Below are positions 1 through 6,436 of a DNA stretch of 9,027 nucleotides, piece by piece (the first letter of the stretch is position 1; each line of letters begins with the position of its first letter). Source of the stretch: an uncultured Granulosicoccaceae bacterium (GTDB lineage Bacteria > Pseudomonadota > Gammaproteobacteria > Granulosicoccales > Granulosicoccaceae). The notes below the pieces were generated by a model. It had not been told where the DNA came from, searched no databases, and saw only the letters and a list, made by a program, of their open reading frames with translations. The DNA lies in the NCBI GenBank assembly GCA_937951695.1, contig CALFBL010000030.1, positions 1 through 9,027 of the forward strand, given 5' to 3'. Position numbers and translations under genes: made by a program.

Positions 1-96
1 AAGGTTGCTTATTGACTCTTGTTTCTATACTTCTATTTAACTGAGATAAAATAATAATAGGTACATTTAAGTTCTGAGCTAAAAGCTTTAATTTTC
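1..96. other. AT-rich non-coding segment abutting the truncated oxidase gene
   Basis: This stretch is clearly more AT-rich than the rest of the window, with runs such as ATAAAATAATAATA near 47-59. Stop codons interrupt the minus-strand frame of the neighbouring oxidase fragment several times here, so it is not a frameshifted continuation of that gene. It contains a short AGCT-AAA-AGCT self-complementary motif near 78-89, too weak to call a terminator. The composition change where oxidase homology ends (about 96-105) suggests a rearrangement or insertion junction. The DNA to the left is outside the window, so the cause cannot be seen. Confidence 0.5.
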
Positions 97-321
97 TACG
101 GAAAGGCTGCCAGTGACTTGCCCGCCGTTACGCCCGGTAGCTCCCCAACCGACGGTGTTGGCGTCCAGTAGCGCCACTTGGTATCCGCGTTCTGCTAACT
201 CAACGGCTGTGGCAACACCGGTGATGCCACAGCCCACAATAGCCACATCCACATGAACATCGCCGTCCAGCCTGGGCCATGAAGCTCGGCTGGGTAAGGA
301 TGCCTCGTAGTAGTTGTTCAC
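88..321 (-). pseudogene. puuB: Truncated FAD-dependent oxidoreductase, gamma-glutamylputrescine oxidase type (N-terminal fragment)
   Basis: Only 77 codons remain of a DAO-family flavoenzyme normally a little over 400 residues long. The fragment has the N-terminal YYEASLP segment typical of PuuB-like proteins. It then has the Rossmann FAD-binding motif VDVAIVGCGITGVATAVELA (residues about 24-43), the acidic strand end LLDAN (about 51-55), and the family motif GATGRNGGQVTG (about 60-71). Homology stops at about SLS; three unrelated residues (VEN) and a TAA follow. The substrate-binding and C-terminal FAD regions are absent, so it cannot be an active oxidase. The start is GTG, 6 nt after the puuA stop, with no clear Shine-Dalgarno, so translation would depend on coupling. 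In an intact pathway PuuB oxidises gamma-glutamylputrescine to the aldehyde. The symbol rests on context plus the N-terminal motif; another DAO-family amine oxidase is possible. Confidence 0.8.
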
Positions 322-327
322 AGGCGT

Positions 328-1635
328 CTACAGTTGCGTCAGGTAAGTACGCCAATCCACATCGCTGACCTGCGCCATCAGCGTTCGCGCTTCGTGGCGT
401 TTTAGCTCAGTGTAGATCGTGGCAAAGTCTGCCCCTAATGAGTTGGCCACAAAATTCGATTGCGCCATGGTGTCGATGGCGTGGACCCAGTCATGGGTGA
501 AGTGGTCCGCGCAGGGAGTGTCGCCGGGCTGCAGTTCGGCGATGGCAGGCGGCACCGCGTCGTCCAGGCCTTCAATGATCGCCGCCAGTAACAAGGTCAA
601 CACCAGATAGGGGTTTGCGTCAGCGCCAGCCACCCGTTGCTCAAGACGAGCGCCTGGGCCTGCGGTTTCTGGAATGCGCACTGACACACCGCGATGTTCG
701 TGGCCCCAGTCGAGCCGGGTGGGTGCAAACGAATCCGGTTGCAGGCGGCGCCAAGAATTCAGGTGCGGAGCAAAGACTGCCAGCATCTCTGGTAAGCGTT
801 TGAGGATTCCGCCGCAGGCGTGCAGCAAGGTGTCGGATCTATCGAAAACAGATTGACTCGCTTCATCGATCAAGCTCACGTGTGTGTGCATACCGCTGCC
901 GGCCGCATCGGTGTAGGGCTTTGCCATAAACGTGGTAGCAAAGCCTTGATCGTAGGCGGCTCTGTCCACCAGGCGCTTGAACATGACCGCATCATCGGCT
1001 GCTTGCAATGCAGTCGTTCGGTGCGCAAGATTGATTTCTACCTGGCCAGGCCCAAACTCCATCAGTGAGGTGGTGATCGGTATGTCCAGTGCGCGAGCGT
1101 AATGTTCGATTCGATCGATTAAAGGTTCTAGACGGTCACGCACACGAAGGTCATACAACTGCAACGCTTTGACGTCCCCAGCGATTGTCAGTTCACCGGG
1201 CGGTGTGGGTATACCGGTGGTTTGCGTGCTGCGATCGAGGACATAAAATTCAAGCTCTACCGCGACCACGGCAGTTAGTCCACGTTGTTGCAAACGGTTA
1301 TCAAGCTCATGCAAGCGCAGGCGCGAATCGGCAAAGCTTGGACTGCCGTCGAGACTGTGCAGTGATGCGATTACCTGTTTATCGTGTGTGCGCCACGGAA
1401 CCTGTTTCAAGGTGGGCGGATGCGGAATACAGACCCCATCAGGATCGCCTTGCGATAACGCCTTTTGGGTAATGTGATCGCAGTCGTCGCCCCAGATATC
1501 CAATAACTGCGTTGACAGCGGTAAACGCACGCCGCCGTCCATGGCTTTATTCTGTTGCGAGACCGGGATGCGTTTGCCACGTAGGTTGCCTTGTAGATCT
1601 ACGATCAAGACGTCAAGCGCACCGGGTTCAGTCAT
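328..1635 (-). CDS. puuA: Gamma-glutamylputrescine synthetase (glutamine synthetase family)
   Basis: A 435-residue cytoplasmic ligase that would join glutamate to putrescine using ATP, the first step of the Puu polyamine-degradation route. It has the glutamine synthetase fold: an N-terminal beta-grasp part (about 1-100), then the catalytic domain. Metal and substrate motifs are visible: VELEF with Glu127/Glu129, MEFGPGQVEINL with Glu193 and Glu200, GSGMHTH at 246-252, the arginine-rich HRGVSVRIP near 314-322, and ANPYL near 340-344. The length is close to that of PuuA and below typical GlnA (about 470). I see no GlnA-type adenylylation tyrosine motif. I chose ATG at 1635 because it overlaps the potA stop as ATGA and homology begins there; an upstream extension to 1698 lies inside potA. 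Co-transcription with a polyamine ABC transporter supports putrescine, though other amines remain possible. Confidence 0.88.
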   Translation of the reverse strand: MTEPGALDVLIVDLQGNLRGKRIPVSQQNKAMDGGVRLPLSTQLLDIWGDDCDHITQKALSQGDPDGVCIPHPPTLKQVPWRTHDKQVIASLHSLDGSPSFADSRLRLHELDNRLQQRGLTAVVAVELEFYVLDRSTQTTGIPTPPGELTIAGDVKALQLYDLRVRDRLEPLIDRIEHYARALDIPITTSLMEFGPGQVEINLAHRTTALQAADDAVMFKRLVDRAAYDQGFATTFMAKPYTDAAGSGMHTHVSLIDEASQSVFDRSDTLLHACGGILKRLPEMLAVFAPHLNSWRRLQPDSFAPTRLDWGHEHRGVSVRIPETAGPGARLEQRVAGADANPYLVLTLLLAAIIEGLDDAVPPAIAELQPGDTPCADHFTHDWVHAIDTMAQSNFVANSLGADFATIYTELKRHEARTLMAQVSDVDWRTYLTQL

Positions 1636-2798
1636 TGGGCTTGCTCTGTATCGTGACCCAGCTCGGCGGGCAACAGCATCAGGTCTGCGCGCGCGCAACG
1701 AGCAATGACAGGCGTTCCAATCGGTTGTTGCTGCAACGACGCCAACGAGCTGTGATTGATCGTCGCGGTAACACTCGGTCGATTCCCACGGGTAACTTCA
1801 ACAATCGAGTGTTGACCTTGAAAAGCGATGTCGCCGAGAACGCCAGGCAGAACAATATCGTTGCTTGCCGTTGACGGCGAATCAGCGGCTAAACTCACAG
1901 CGACGGACTCAGGCCGGAACGCGATAATCGCCGGTACATCGGTTTGCGCACCGGCACGAACCCCGCTTGGAAGTGCGTCCATAGCCAGTCGAATCTCGCC
2001 GAGTTCAGCGACTTGCACAACCGCTTCTGCGTTGGCATGTTCGATGTGAAGTGCCGTAAACGAATGCACACGACCGATAAAGTCGGCCACGAACGCATCC
2101 ACCGGTCGTTGGTACAGCCCACTGGGGGTGTCCACTTGTCGAAGCCGCCCGGACTCCAGCACCGCAACGCGATCAGCCATGGCGAGGGCTTCGGATTGAT
2201 CGTGGGTGACGATGATGAAAGTAACACCGACGGTTTCCTGCAGTTTGACTAATTCCAGGCGCATCGCATCGCGCAGCTTTGCATCCAAAGCCGACAAGGG
2301 TTCATCAAGCAACAGCACACGCGGTTTTTTAACCAGTGCCCGGGCAAGGGCGACCCGTTGTTTTTGTCCACCCGAGAGTTGATCGGGCATGCGGTGTTTA
2401 AAGTCTTCTAGATGAACCTGTGACAGGGCCGTGTCGACGCGGTGTTGGATGTCATCGCTGCCAACCCCTTCCATCTTTAATCCGTAAGCCACGTTATCGG
2501 CCACGCTCATGTGTGGAAACACCGCATAGGATTGGAACACCATGTTCACCGGACGTTTGTTGGGCGGCGTGCGGGTCATGTCTTGTCCGTCCAGTTTCAG
2601 TTCCCCTCGCGTGGGGGTCTCAAAGCCTGAAATGATGCGCAGCAAGGTGCTCTTGCCGCAGCCGGACGGACCCAACAATGCAAATATTTCACCTTCGCGA
2701 ATGTCCACGCTGACGCCATCGAGTGCGTCGACGTTGCCAAAGCTCTTACCGATGTTGGTTAGCGACAGGATAGGTTCGGGTGTTATCAGGCTAATCAT
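1632..2798 (-). CDS. potA: Polyamine ABC transporter ATP-binding protein
   Basis: A 388-residue ATPase that would power spermidine/putrescine import through the two permeases encoded just upstream. All ABC motifs are intact: Walker A GPSGCGKST (43-51), Q-loop Gln89 in VFQSYAVFPHMSV, signature LSGGQKQ (141-147), Walker B VLLLDEP (161-167), D-loop SALD, and switch His199 in IIVTHDQSEA. The DFIGR segment (239-243) and the C-terminal part to about 380 match the TOBE-type regulatory domain of the CUT1/PotA group. The start overlaps the last 8 nt of the potC-like gene, and the stop overlaps puuA by 4 nt, so translation is probably coupled on both sides. No separate strong Shine-Dalgarno is visible. 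It could equally be labelled potG; sequence alone does not settle spermidine versus putrescine preference. Confidence 0.93.
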   Translation of the reverse strand: MISLITPEPILSLTNIGKSFGNVDALDGVSVDIREGEIFALLGPSGCGKSTLLRIISGFETPTRGELKLDGQDMTRTPPNKRPVNMVFQSYAVFPHMSVADNVAYGLKMEGVGSDDIQHRVDTALSQVHLEDFKHRMPDQLSGGQKQRVALARALVKKPRVLLLDEPLSALDAKLRDAMRLELVKLQETVGVTFIIVTHDQSEALAMADRVAVLESGRLRQVDTPSGLYQRPVDAFVADFIGRVHSFTALHIEHANAEAVVQVAELGEIRLAMDALPSGVRAGAQTDVPAIIAFRPESVAVSLAADSPSTASNDIVLPGVLGDIAFQGQHSIVEVTRGNRPSVTATINHSSLASLQQQPIGTPVIARCARADLMLLPAELGHDTEQAQ

Positions 2799-3645
2799 TT
2801 TTGTTAATCATCTGTCGTTGATAGCGCAGCGCAATGTAGGTCAGAAGCAGTGTTAAACCAATTAATAGTGTGGAGGCTGCGTTTATTTCTGGCGTGATCG
2901 AAAACCGCACCATCGAATAGATCTTGACCGGGAAGGTGACGGTGTTTGGCCCGGACGTGAAAAACGTGATGACAAAATCATCCAACGACAACGTGAAAGA
3001 CAACAACGCCGCGGCGATGAGCCCAGGACGCATATGTGGTAACAGGATATCGCGGAAAACCCGGTATTCGCTGGCACCCAGATCTTTTGCCGCCTCTTCC
3101 ATTTCACGATTAAAATTCTGCAGCCGGGTGCGTATTACCATGGCCGCAAACGGAAAGCTGAAGGTGATATGCGCAAGGATAATGTTACTTAAGTTCAACG
3201 GCCAAGGTGTATCCCCGGTTGTCCATAAACCCATTTTTGAAAAGAACATCGCCAATGAAACACCCAGACAAATTTCCGGTATGACGATGGGCAAAGACAC
3301 CAGCCCTTCGGCGAGCGGTTTAAACGGAAAGCGAAACCGCCACAAGAAAATCGCAGTGAGAGCACCCAGAAAGACGCTGACGATTGTCGCGCTGACAGCG
3401 ATGGTTATGGAGTTGGCAAACGCCAGCATCAGCTCCTCGTTGGCAAAGGCTTTCTTGTAGTAATCGGTGGTAAAGCCTCTCCAGATGACGTTACCGCCAC
3501 GACGTGAGTTGTTGAACGAGAAAACGATCAACACAATAATCGGTGCGTACAGGAAGATCATCGAAACAATAAACACCAGCCGCATCGACCATTTACGACT
3601 GTACTCAAACGGTTTCTTGGGGTTCTGGTTTGCGATGTTGTTCAT
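2791..3645 (-). CDS. potC: Polyamine ABC transporter permease, PotC/PotI type
   Basis: A 284-residue inner-membrane permease. It has a short cytoplasmic N-terminus, a first membrane helix at about 21-45, further helices near 77-101, 112-136, 153-172, 205-226 and 255-275, and a basic C-terminal tail. The EAA loop that contacts the ATPase is clear: EEAAKDLGASEYRVFRDILLP, roughly residues 183-203. The LSLDDFVITFF segment (219-229) and KIYSMVRFSITPEINA (241-256) are typical of PotC/PotI. It pairs with the PotB/PotH-type permease encoded upstream to form the transmembrane channel. ATG lies 2 nt after the upstream stop (TGA-GG-ATG) with no room for a properly spaced Shine-Dalgarno, which suggests coupling. 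Its stop lies inside the potA start region. Confidence 0.92.
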   Translation of the reverse strand: MNNIANQNPKKPFEYSRKWSMRLVFIVSMIFLYAPIIVLIVFSFNNSRRGGNVIWRGFTTDYYKKAFANEELMLAFANSITIAVSATIVSVFLGALTAIFLWRFRFPFKPLAEGLVSLPIVIPEICLGVSLAMFFSKMGLWTTGDTPWPLNLSNIILAHITFSFPFAAMVIRTRLQNFNREMEEAAKDLGASEYRVFRDILLPHMRPGLIAAALLSFTLSLDDFVITFFTSGPNTVTFPVKIYSMVRFSITPEINAASTLLIGLTLLLTYIALRYQRQMINKND

Positions 3646-3647
3646 CC

Positions 3648-4562
3648 TCAGTGAGAACGCCGCGAATCGTAGAACGAGCGTACTGCCAGTAACACAAAAG
3701 TGATGTACAGCAAAAACAGCGACAAGGCCGAACCGAATGGCCAGTCGTTAGCGCGTTTAAATTGGCGCTCAATAACGTTTGCAATCATGTCTACTTGGCC
3801 GCGCCCTAAAAGGTCTGGCGTAATAAATTGGCCCAGCGCCGGAATGAAGGTGATGATGGCAGCGGTAACCACCCCGGTCATGGTCATCGGAAGTAACACA
3901 TAACGAAAGGTTTTCCATTGCCCGGCGCCCAGATCGAGACTGGCTTCAAGGTAGGATCTGTCCAAGCGTTCCAATGACGAATAGATCGGCAATATGGCAA
4001 ACGGCAAAGAGACATAGACAATGCCGAAGATCACCCCCGATGGGGTGCCGAGCATTTTTAATGGGGTAAAGTTCTCACCCAGAAGTTGCATCCCCCCAAG
4101 ACCGATGCGATTAACAGCGGTGTTAGCAACGCCCCATAACCACTCGAGTGCCTGATTGAGTCGTCCGCGAGTGCCCAGTATGTTCAGTAGGGCATAGGTA
4201 CGGATTAAAAGATTCGTCCAGAACGGCAACATGATCAGCAGCAGCAGCCACGGTTTTTTGTCCTCTCGGGCGGTGGCGATGACCAAGGCAATCGGGTAGG
4301 CAATGGCCAGGCAGATGACGGTGGCAATGCCGGCAATCCATAACGATCGCCACAGCAACACCATAATTTCGGGCTGAAAAATTCTGACGTAGTTGTCGAG
4401 CGTCCAGGTGGTTTCGATATTCACCAGTGAGACGTTTTCGCCAAAGCTATATAACCAGATGATGGTCAGCGGAGTGACGAAGAAAAGTAACAGCCAAACC
4501 AGTGTCGGCAATGCGAAGGCGGCAAACACCTTCGGCTGCTGCCGATAGTCCTCAAGACTCAT
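3648..4562 (-). CDS. potB: Polyamine ABC transporter permease, PotB/PotH type
   Basis: A 304-residue inner-membrane permease. The first membrane helix is at about 13-37, followed by a periplasmic loop with LDNYVRIF. More helices lie near 70-97, 105-128, 174-195, 228-250 and 278-297. The EAA loop is LEASLDLGAGQWKTFRYVLLP (about 205-225), with LPFWTNLLIRTYA (112-124) and FIPALGQFITPDLLG (239-253), both hallmark segments of PotB/PotH. It forms the channel with the PotC/PotI-type partner encoded 2 nt downstream. The start ATG at 4562 is followed directly by a family-like N-terminus. The only Shine-Dalgarno-like sequence (GGTGGG, about 10 nt upstream) overlaps the 3' arm of the inverted repeat at 4574-4627, so its translation may depend on that structure being open. 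Confidence 0.92.
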   Translation of the reverse strand: MSLEDYRQQPKVFAAFALPTLVWLLLFFVTPLTIIWLYSFGENVSLVNIETTWTLDNYVRIFQPEIMVLLWRSLWIAGIATVICLAIAYPIALVIATAREDKKPWLLLLIMLPFWTNLLIRTYALLNILGTRGRLNQALEWLWGVANTAVNRIGLGGMQLLGENFTPLKMLGTPSGVIFGIVYVSLPFAILPIYSSLERLDRSYLEASLDLGAGQWKTFRYVLLPMTMTGVVTAAIITFIPALGQFITPDLLGRGQVDMIANVIERQFKRANDWPFGSALSLFLLYITFVLLAVRSFYDSRRSH

Positions 4563-4573
4563 GTTTTATGGCC

Positions 4574-4627
4574 CACCATCACGATCAATGCTTGTGGATT
4601 TGTTTCATTATGCCGATCGTGATGGTG
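4574..4627 (-). promoter_or_regulatory. Perfect 13-bp inverted repeat between potD and potB
   Basis: The arms CACCATCACGATC (4574-4586) and GATCGTGATGGTG (4615-4627) are exact reverse complements separated by 28 nt. The element fills the short gap between the potD stop and the potB start, on the transcript of both genes. No U-tract follows on the minus strand, so it is not a standard intrinsic terminator. Likely roles, by analogy with hairpins after genes for other periplasmic binding proteins, are protecting the potD 3' end from exonucleases or lowering permease expression relative to the binding protein. The arm next to potB includes part of its Shine-Dalgarno-like GGTGGG, so it may also occlude potB translation. 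Confidence 0.7.
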
Positions 4628-4642
4628 AGTTGGTTGAAAAAC

Positions 4643-5710
4643 TTAACCGGCTTTGATGCGAGTCCAAGCGTCTTCGATTTTTCGTACGGTCTCGGCGCCT
4701 GGGAAGATGGATACCTCGCTGGCAGCGGCCGTCTCTTCCGGTGGGAAGATCGCCGGGTTGTTCAAGTAATCGTCACTCATCAGCGCTTTGGAGGCTTTGT
4801 TGGGGGTGGCGTAATAAACAAAGTCTGCGATATCCGCACCGACTTGCGCATCGAGCAAGTGGTTGATCAGAGCGTGGGCGTTCTCGACGTTGGGTGCACC
4901 TTTTGGAATCGCTAGGGCGTCCTCCCACAACAGGCCACCTTCTTCAGGCACGACGTAGCCGATGTCGTCGTCTTCGTCCATGGCTTGCAGGATGTCGCCG
5001 TTCCATTCCATGGCCAAGTCCACTTCTCCGGCAAGCAATAAATCCTGACCGTTATCGCCGGCGAACGCTGCAATGTTCGGTTTTTGCGCCAGTATCAGGG
5101 CTTCAGCGGCGGCGATGTTTTCATCCGACCAATCGTTCAACGATTTACCCATGGATTTCAGGGCCATTTGCATCACGGTGGTGGCGTCACTCATCAACGC
5201 TATCTTGCCCGCGTATTTGTCCGAAGAAAACAGGGTGGCCCAAGAATCAGGTATACCGTCGACCGCTGACTTGCGGTACCCGACGCCGATTGTGCCCCAC
5301 ATGTACGGCAGGGAGTACTTGCGGCCGGGATCAAAAGCGGGATCGAGGAACAATGGATCGATGTTGGCGATGTTAGCGATTTTGCTGTGATCGAGCGGTA
5401 TCAGCATGTCCGCATCGAGCATACGTTCGACAAAATCATTACTCGGGACAATCAAGTCATAGCCCGGATTACCGCCTTTGAGCTTGGCGAACAATTCATC
5501 GTTGTCGGCGAACAGATCGTACTGGACTTCAATCCCGGACGCTTTTTCAAATTCGGCGATGGTGTTCTCGCCGATGTAGGTGTCCCAATTGTAGAAAGCC
5601 ACCTTGCCGTCCGCGGCGAAGGCCTTGGGCAGTGTGAAAGAGATACCAACGGCGGCGGATCCGGCAAGGAATCCGCGTCGAGTGATGGGTAGGGTTGAAC
5701 GACGTTTCAT
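4643..5710 (-). CDS. potD: Periplasmic spermidine/putrescine-binding protein with Tat-type signal peptide
   Basis: A 355-residue extracytoplasmic solute receptor that would hand polyamines to the permease pair. The N-terminus carries a twin-arginine motif, TRRGFLAG (10-17), a hydrophobic stretch, and a probable cleavage after AFA (residue 32). The mature part begins FYNWDTYIGENT, as in PotD/PotF. Ligand-pocket positions I can align from memory are Trp42, Tyr45, Ser90 (VPSNDF), Asp175 (MSDATTV), Trp236 (MEWNGD), Trp262 and Asp264 (LLWEDALAIP). The two PotD glutamates I recall as Glu36 and Glu171 appear as Thr44 and Thr178, so specificity may differ from E. coli PotD. The ATG at 5710 has a good ribosome site (CGGAG, 5 nt spacing), the best in the operon, consistent with high expression. 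It is first in the operon and separated from potB by an inverted repeat. A potF label is also defensible. Confidence 0.92.
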   Translation of the reverse strand: MKRRSTLPITRRGFLAGSAAVGISFTLPKAFAADGKVAFYNWDTYIGENTIAEFEKASGIEVQYDLFADNDELFAKLKGGNPGYDLIVPSNDFVERMLDADMLIPLDHSKIANIANIDPLFLDPAFDPGRKYSLPYMWGTIGVGYRKSAVDGIPDSWATLFSSDKYAGKIALMSDATTVMQMALKSMGKSLNDWSDENIAAAEALILAQKPNIAAFAGDNGQDLLLAGEVDLAMEWNGDILQAMDEDDDIGYVVPEEGGLLWEDALAIPKGAPNVENAHALINHLLDAQVGADIADFVYYATPNKASKALMSDDYLNNPAIFPPEETAAASEVSIFPGAETVRKIEDAWTRIKAG

Positions 5711-5838
5711 GGAGACTCCGATAGGTCTGTCAAAAATTCGGCTGCATCTGCGTGCCTAGCCTTAGGTCAATTACAGCACGCATCAGCTATCCTTTTAAAG
5801 TCATAATACAGCCATGTCGCAAAACGGATAGCCAGATC
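5711..5838. promoter_or_regulatory. Divergent intergenic region between the polyamine operon and the DUF6524-like gene
   Basis: This gap must carry the start signals for both the leftward pot-puu operon and the rightward membrane-protein gene. On the plus strand CATAAT (5802-5807) is a fair -10 but lacks a convincing -35. On the minus strand TTGACC (5770-5765) is a fair -35, but no good -10 lies 16-18 nt downstream. A perfect 7-bp inverted repeat, GCTATCC (5786-5792) and GGATAGC (5826-5832), flanks the candidate plus-strand -10 with centres 40 nt apart. Such a repeat could occur by chance in a gap this size. No binding site for a named regulator is recognised. Confidence 0.4.
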
Positions 5839-6273
5839 ATGTTGCAGGCCCTGAAATCCTCCTCGCCAGGAGTTCTAATTACCCGGATGTTTATTGCCGC
5901 CGTCGTGGTGTTCGGTAGTTATAATCCGAGTGGAACGTCAATATTTCACTGGATCAAGGGTCGGGACAACTATACCGATGCCTGGGTGATTCTGGTGGCC
6001 ATCCTGGCCATCCTGGCAAATTTTGTGTTGTTGGTAGCAGCCTGGAAGGCGCTGGGTAAGCTCGGCACTATAGTTCTTGCCATTCTGTTCGCGGCGCTGG
6101 TGTATCTGGCCTTGCAGGAAGGTTGGGCGTCTCAGGACAGTCCAGAGACCTTGCAATGGCTAGCGCTGATCCTGTACACCGGCTTTTTGGGTATCGGTCT
6201 TGCCGGTGCCACCATCTGGCGTCGAGCGACCGGGCAGGTAATCACCGATGAAGCACCCGATATTGACCACTAA
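5839..6273 (+). CDS. Small four-helix membrane protein, DUF6524-like
   Basis: A 144-residue predicted inner-membrane protein of unknown function. Four hydrophobic helices are visible at about 11-28, 48-68, 75-95 and 105-127, with a polar acidic C-terminal tail. The first helix ends in FGSYNPSGTSIFHWI (25-39), which matches the YNP-G-S-HW signature I associate with DUF6524 proteins; that assignment is from memory. I chose ATG at 5839 because the family-like sequence begins right after it. A start at 5752 would add 29 polar residues unlike the family and consume most of the divergent promoter region. The ribosome site is weak (GGAT 9 nt upstream). It stands alone between a divergent transporter operon and a 160-nt downstream gap, so context gives no function. 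Confidence 0.72.
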   Translation: MLQALKSSSPGVLITRMFIAAVVVFGSYNPSGTSIFHWIKGRDNYTDAWVILVAILAILANFVLLVAAWKALGKLGTIVLAILFAALVYLALQEGWASQDSPETLQWLALILYTGFLGIGLAGATIWRRATGQVITDEAPDIDH

Positions 6274-6433
6274 ATGTGAAAGCTTCGTTAAACCTTCGAC
6301 AGAGTCGTTTCGGGACGAGGTAAACCGTGCAACTATAGCAGCTAGTTAGCGGGCGAGACTCGACCCCTTAGTTCTATGAAGTGGGGTCCAGCTTTGCACC
6401 GAAACCGATCCTTAGTAACAGCGGAGTGTTACT
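6274..6433. other. Intergenic gap with weak hairpins between the membrane-protein and oxygenase genes
   Basis: This 160-base non-coding stretch has a CGAC-AGA-GTCG mini-hairpin near 6297-6307 followed by TTT, and a 6-bp repeat GACCCC/GGGGTC (6362-6367 and 6383-6388) with a 15-nt loop. Neither has a convincing T-tract. They could weakly terminate the upstream transcript, but I would not call a terminator. TATAGC at 6334-6339 resembles a -10, with no good -35 at 17 nt. A promoter for the oxygenase probably lies here but cannot be placed. Confidence 0.45.
6414..6433 (+). promoter_or_regulatory. Stem-loop displaying the oxygenase ribosome binding site in its loop
   Basis: AGTAACA (6414-6420) and TGTTACT (6427-6433) form a perfect 7-bp stem around the six-base loop GCGGAG, which contains the Shine-Dalgarno core GGAG (6423-6426). 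GGAG is 7 nt before GTG at 6434 and 10 nt before ATG at 6437. The stem is AT-rich and should be only moderately stable. If formed, it would hold GGAG in a constrained loop and could tune translation, for example by temperature or protein binding. The pairing is seen directly; the role is inference. Confidence 0.55.
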
Positions 6434-6436
6434 GTG

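Noticed and set aside
78..89. Terminator of the pot-puu operon
   Set aside because: The AGCT-AAA-AGCT fold has only four pairs and no GC-rich stem; the operon end cannot be placed.
88..321. Frameshift rather than truncation of the oxidase
   Set aside because: The 87 bases further left carry stops in the gene's own frame, are AT-rich, and give no recognisable oxidase sequence.
1636..1698. 21-codon N-terminal extension of puuA
   Set aside because: It lies inside the potA coding end and its arginine-rich sequence is unlike PuuA; the ATGA overlap at 1635-1632 gives a normal coupled start.
2924..3460. 178-codon plus-strand open frame opposite the potC-like gene
   Set aside because: It is antisense to a clearly conserved permease; its product has low complexity with many basic residues and no recognisable domain, as expected for a shadow frame.
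5752..5838. Upstream start for the DUF6524-like gene
   Set aside because: It would add 29 residues without family similarity and cover most of the divergent promoter region; ATG 5839 fits the family start.
6362..6388. Rho-independent terminator from the GACCCC/GGGGTC repeat
   Set aside because: The stem is 6 bp with a 15-nt loop and no T-run on either strand.
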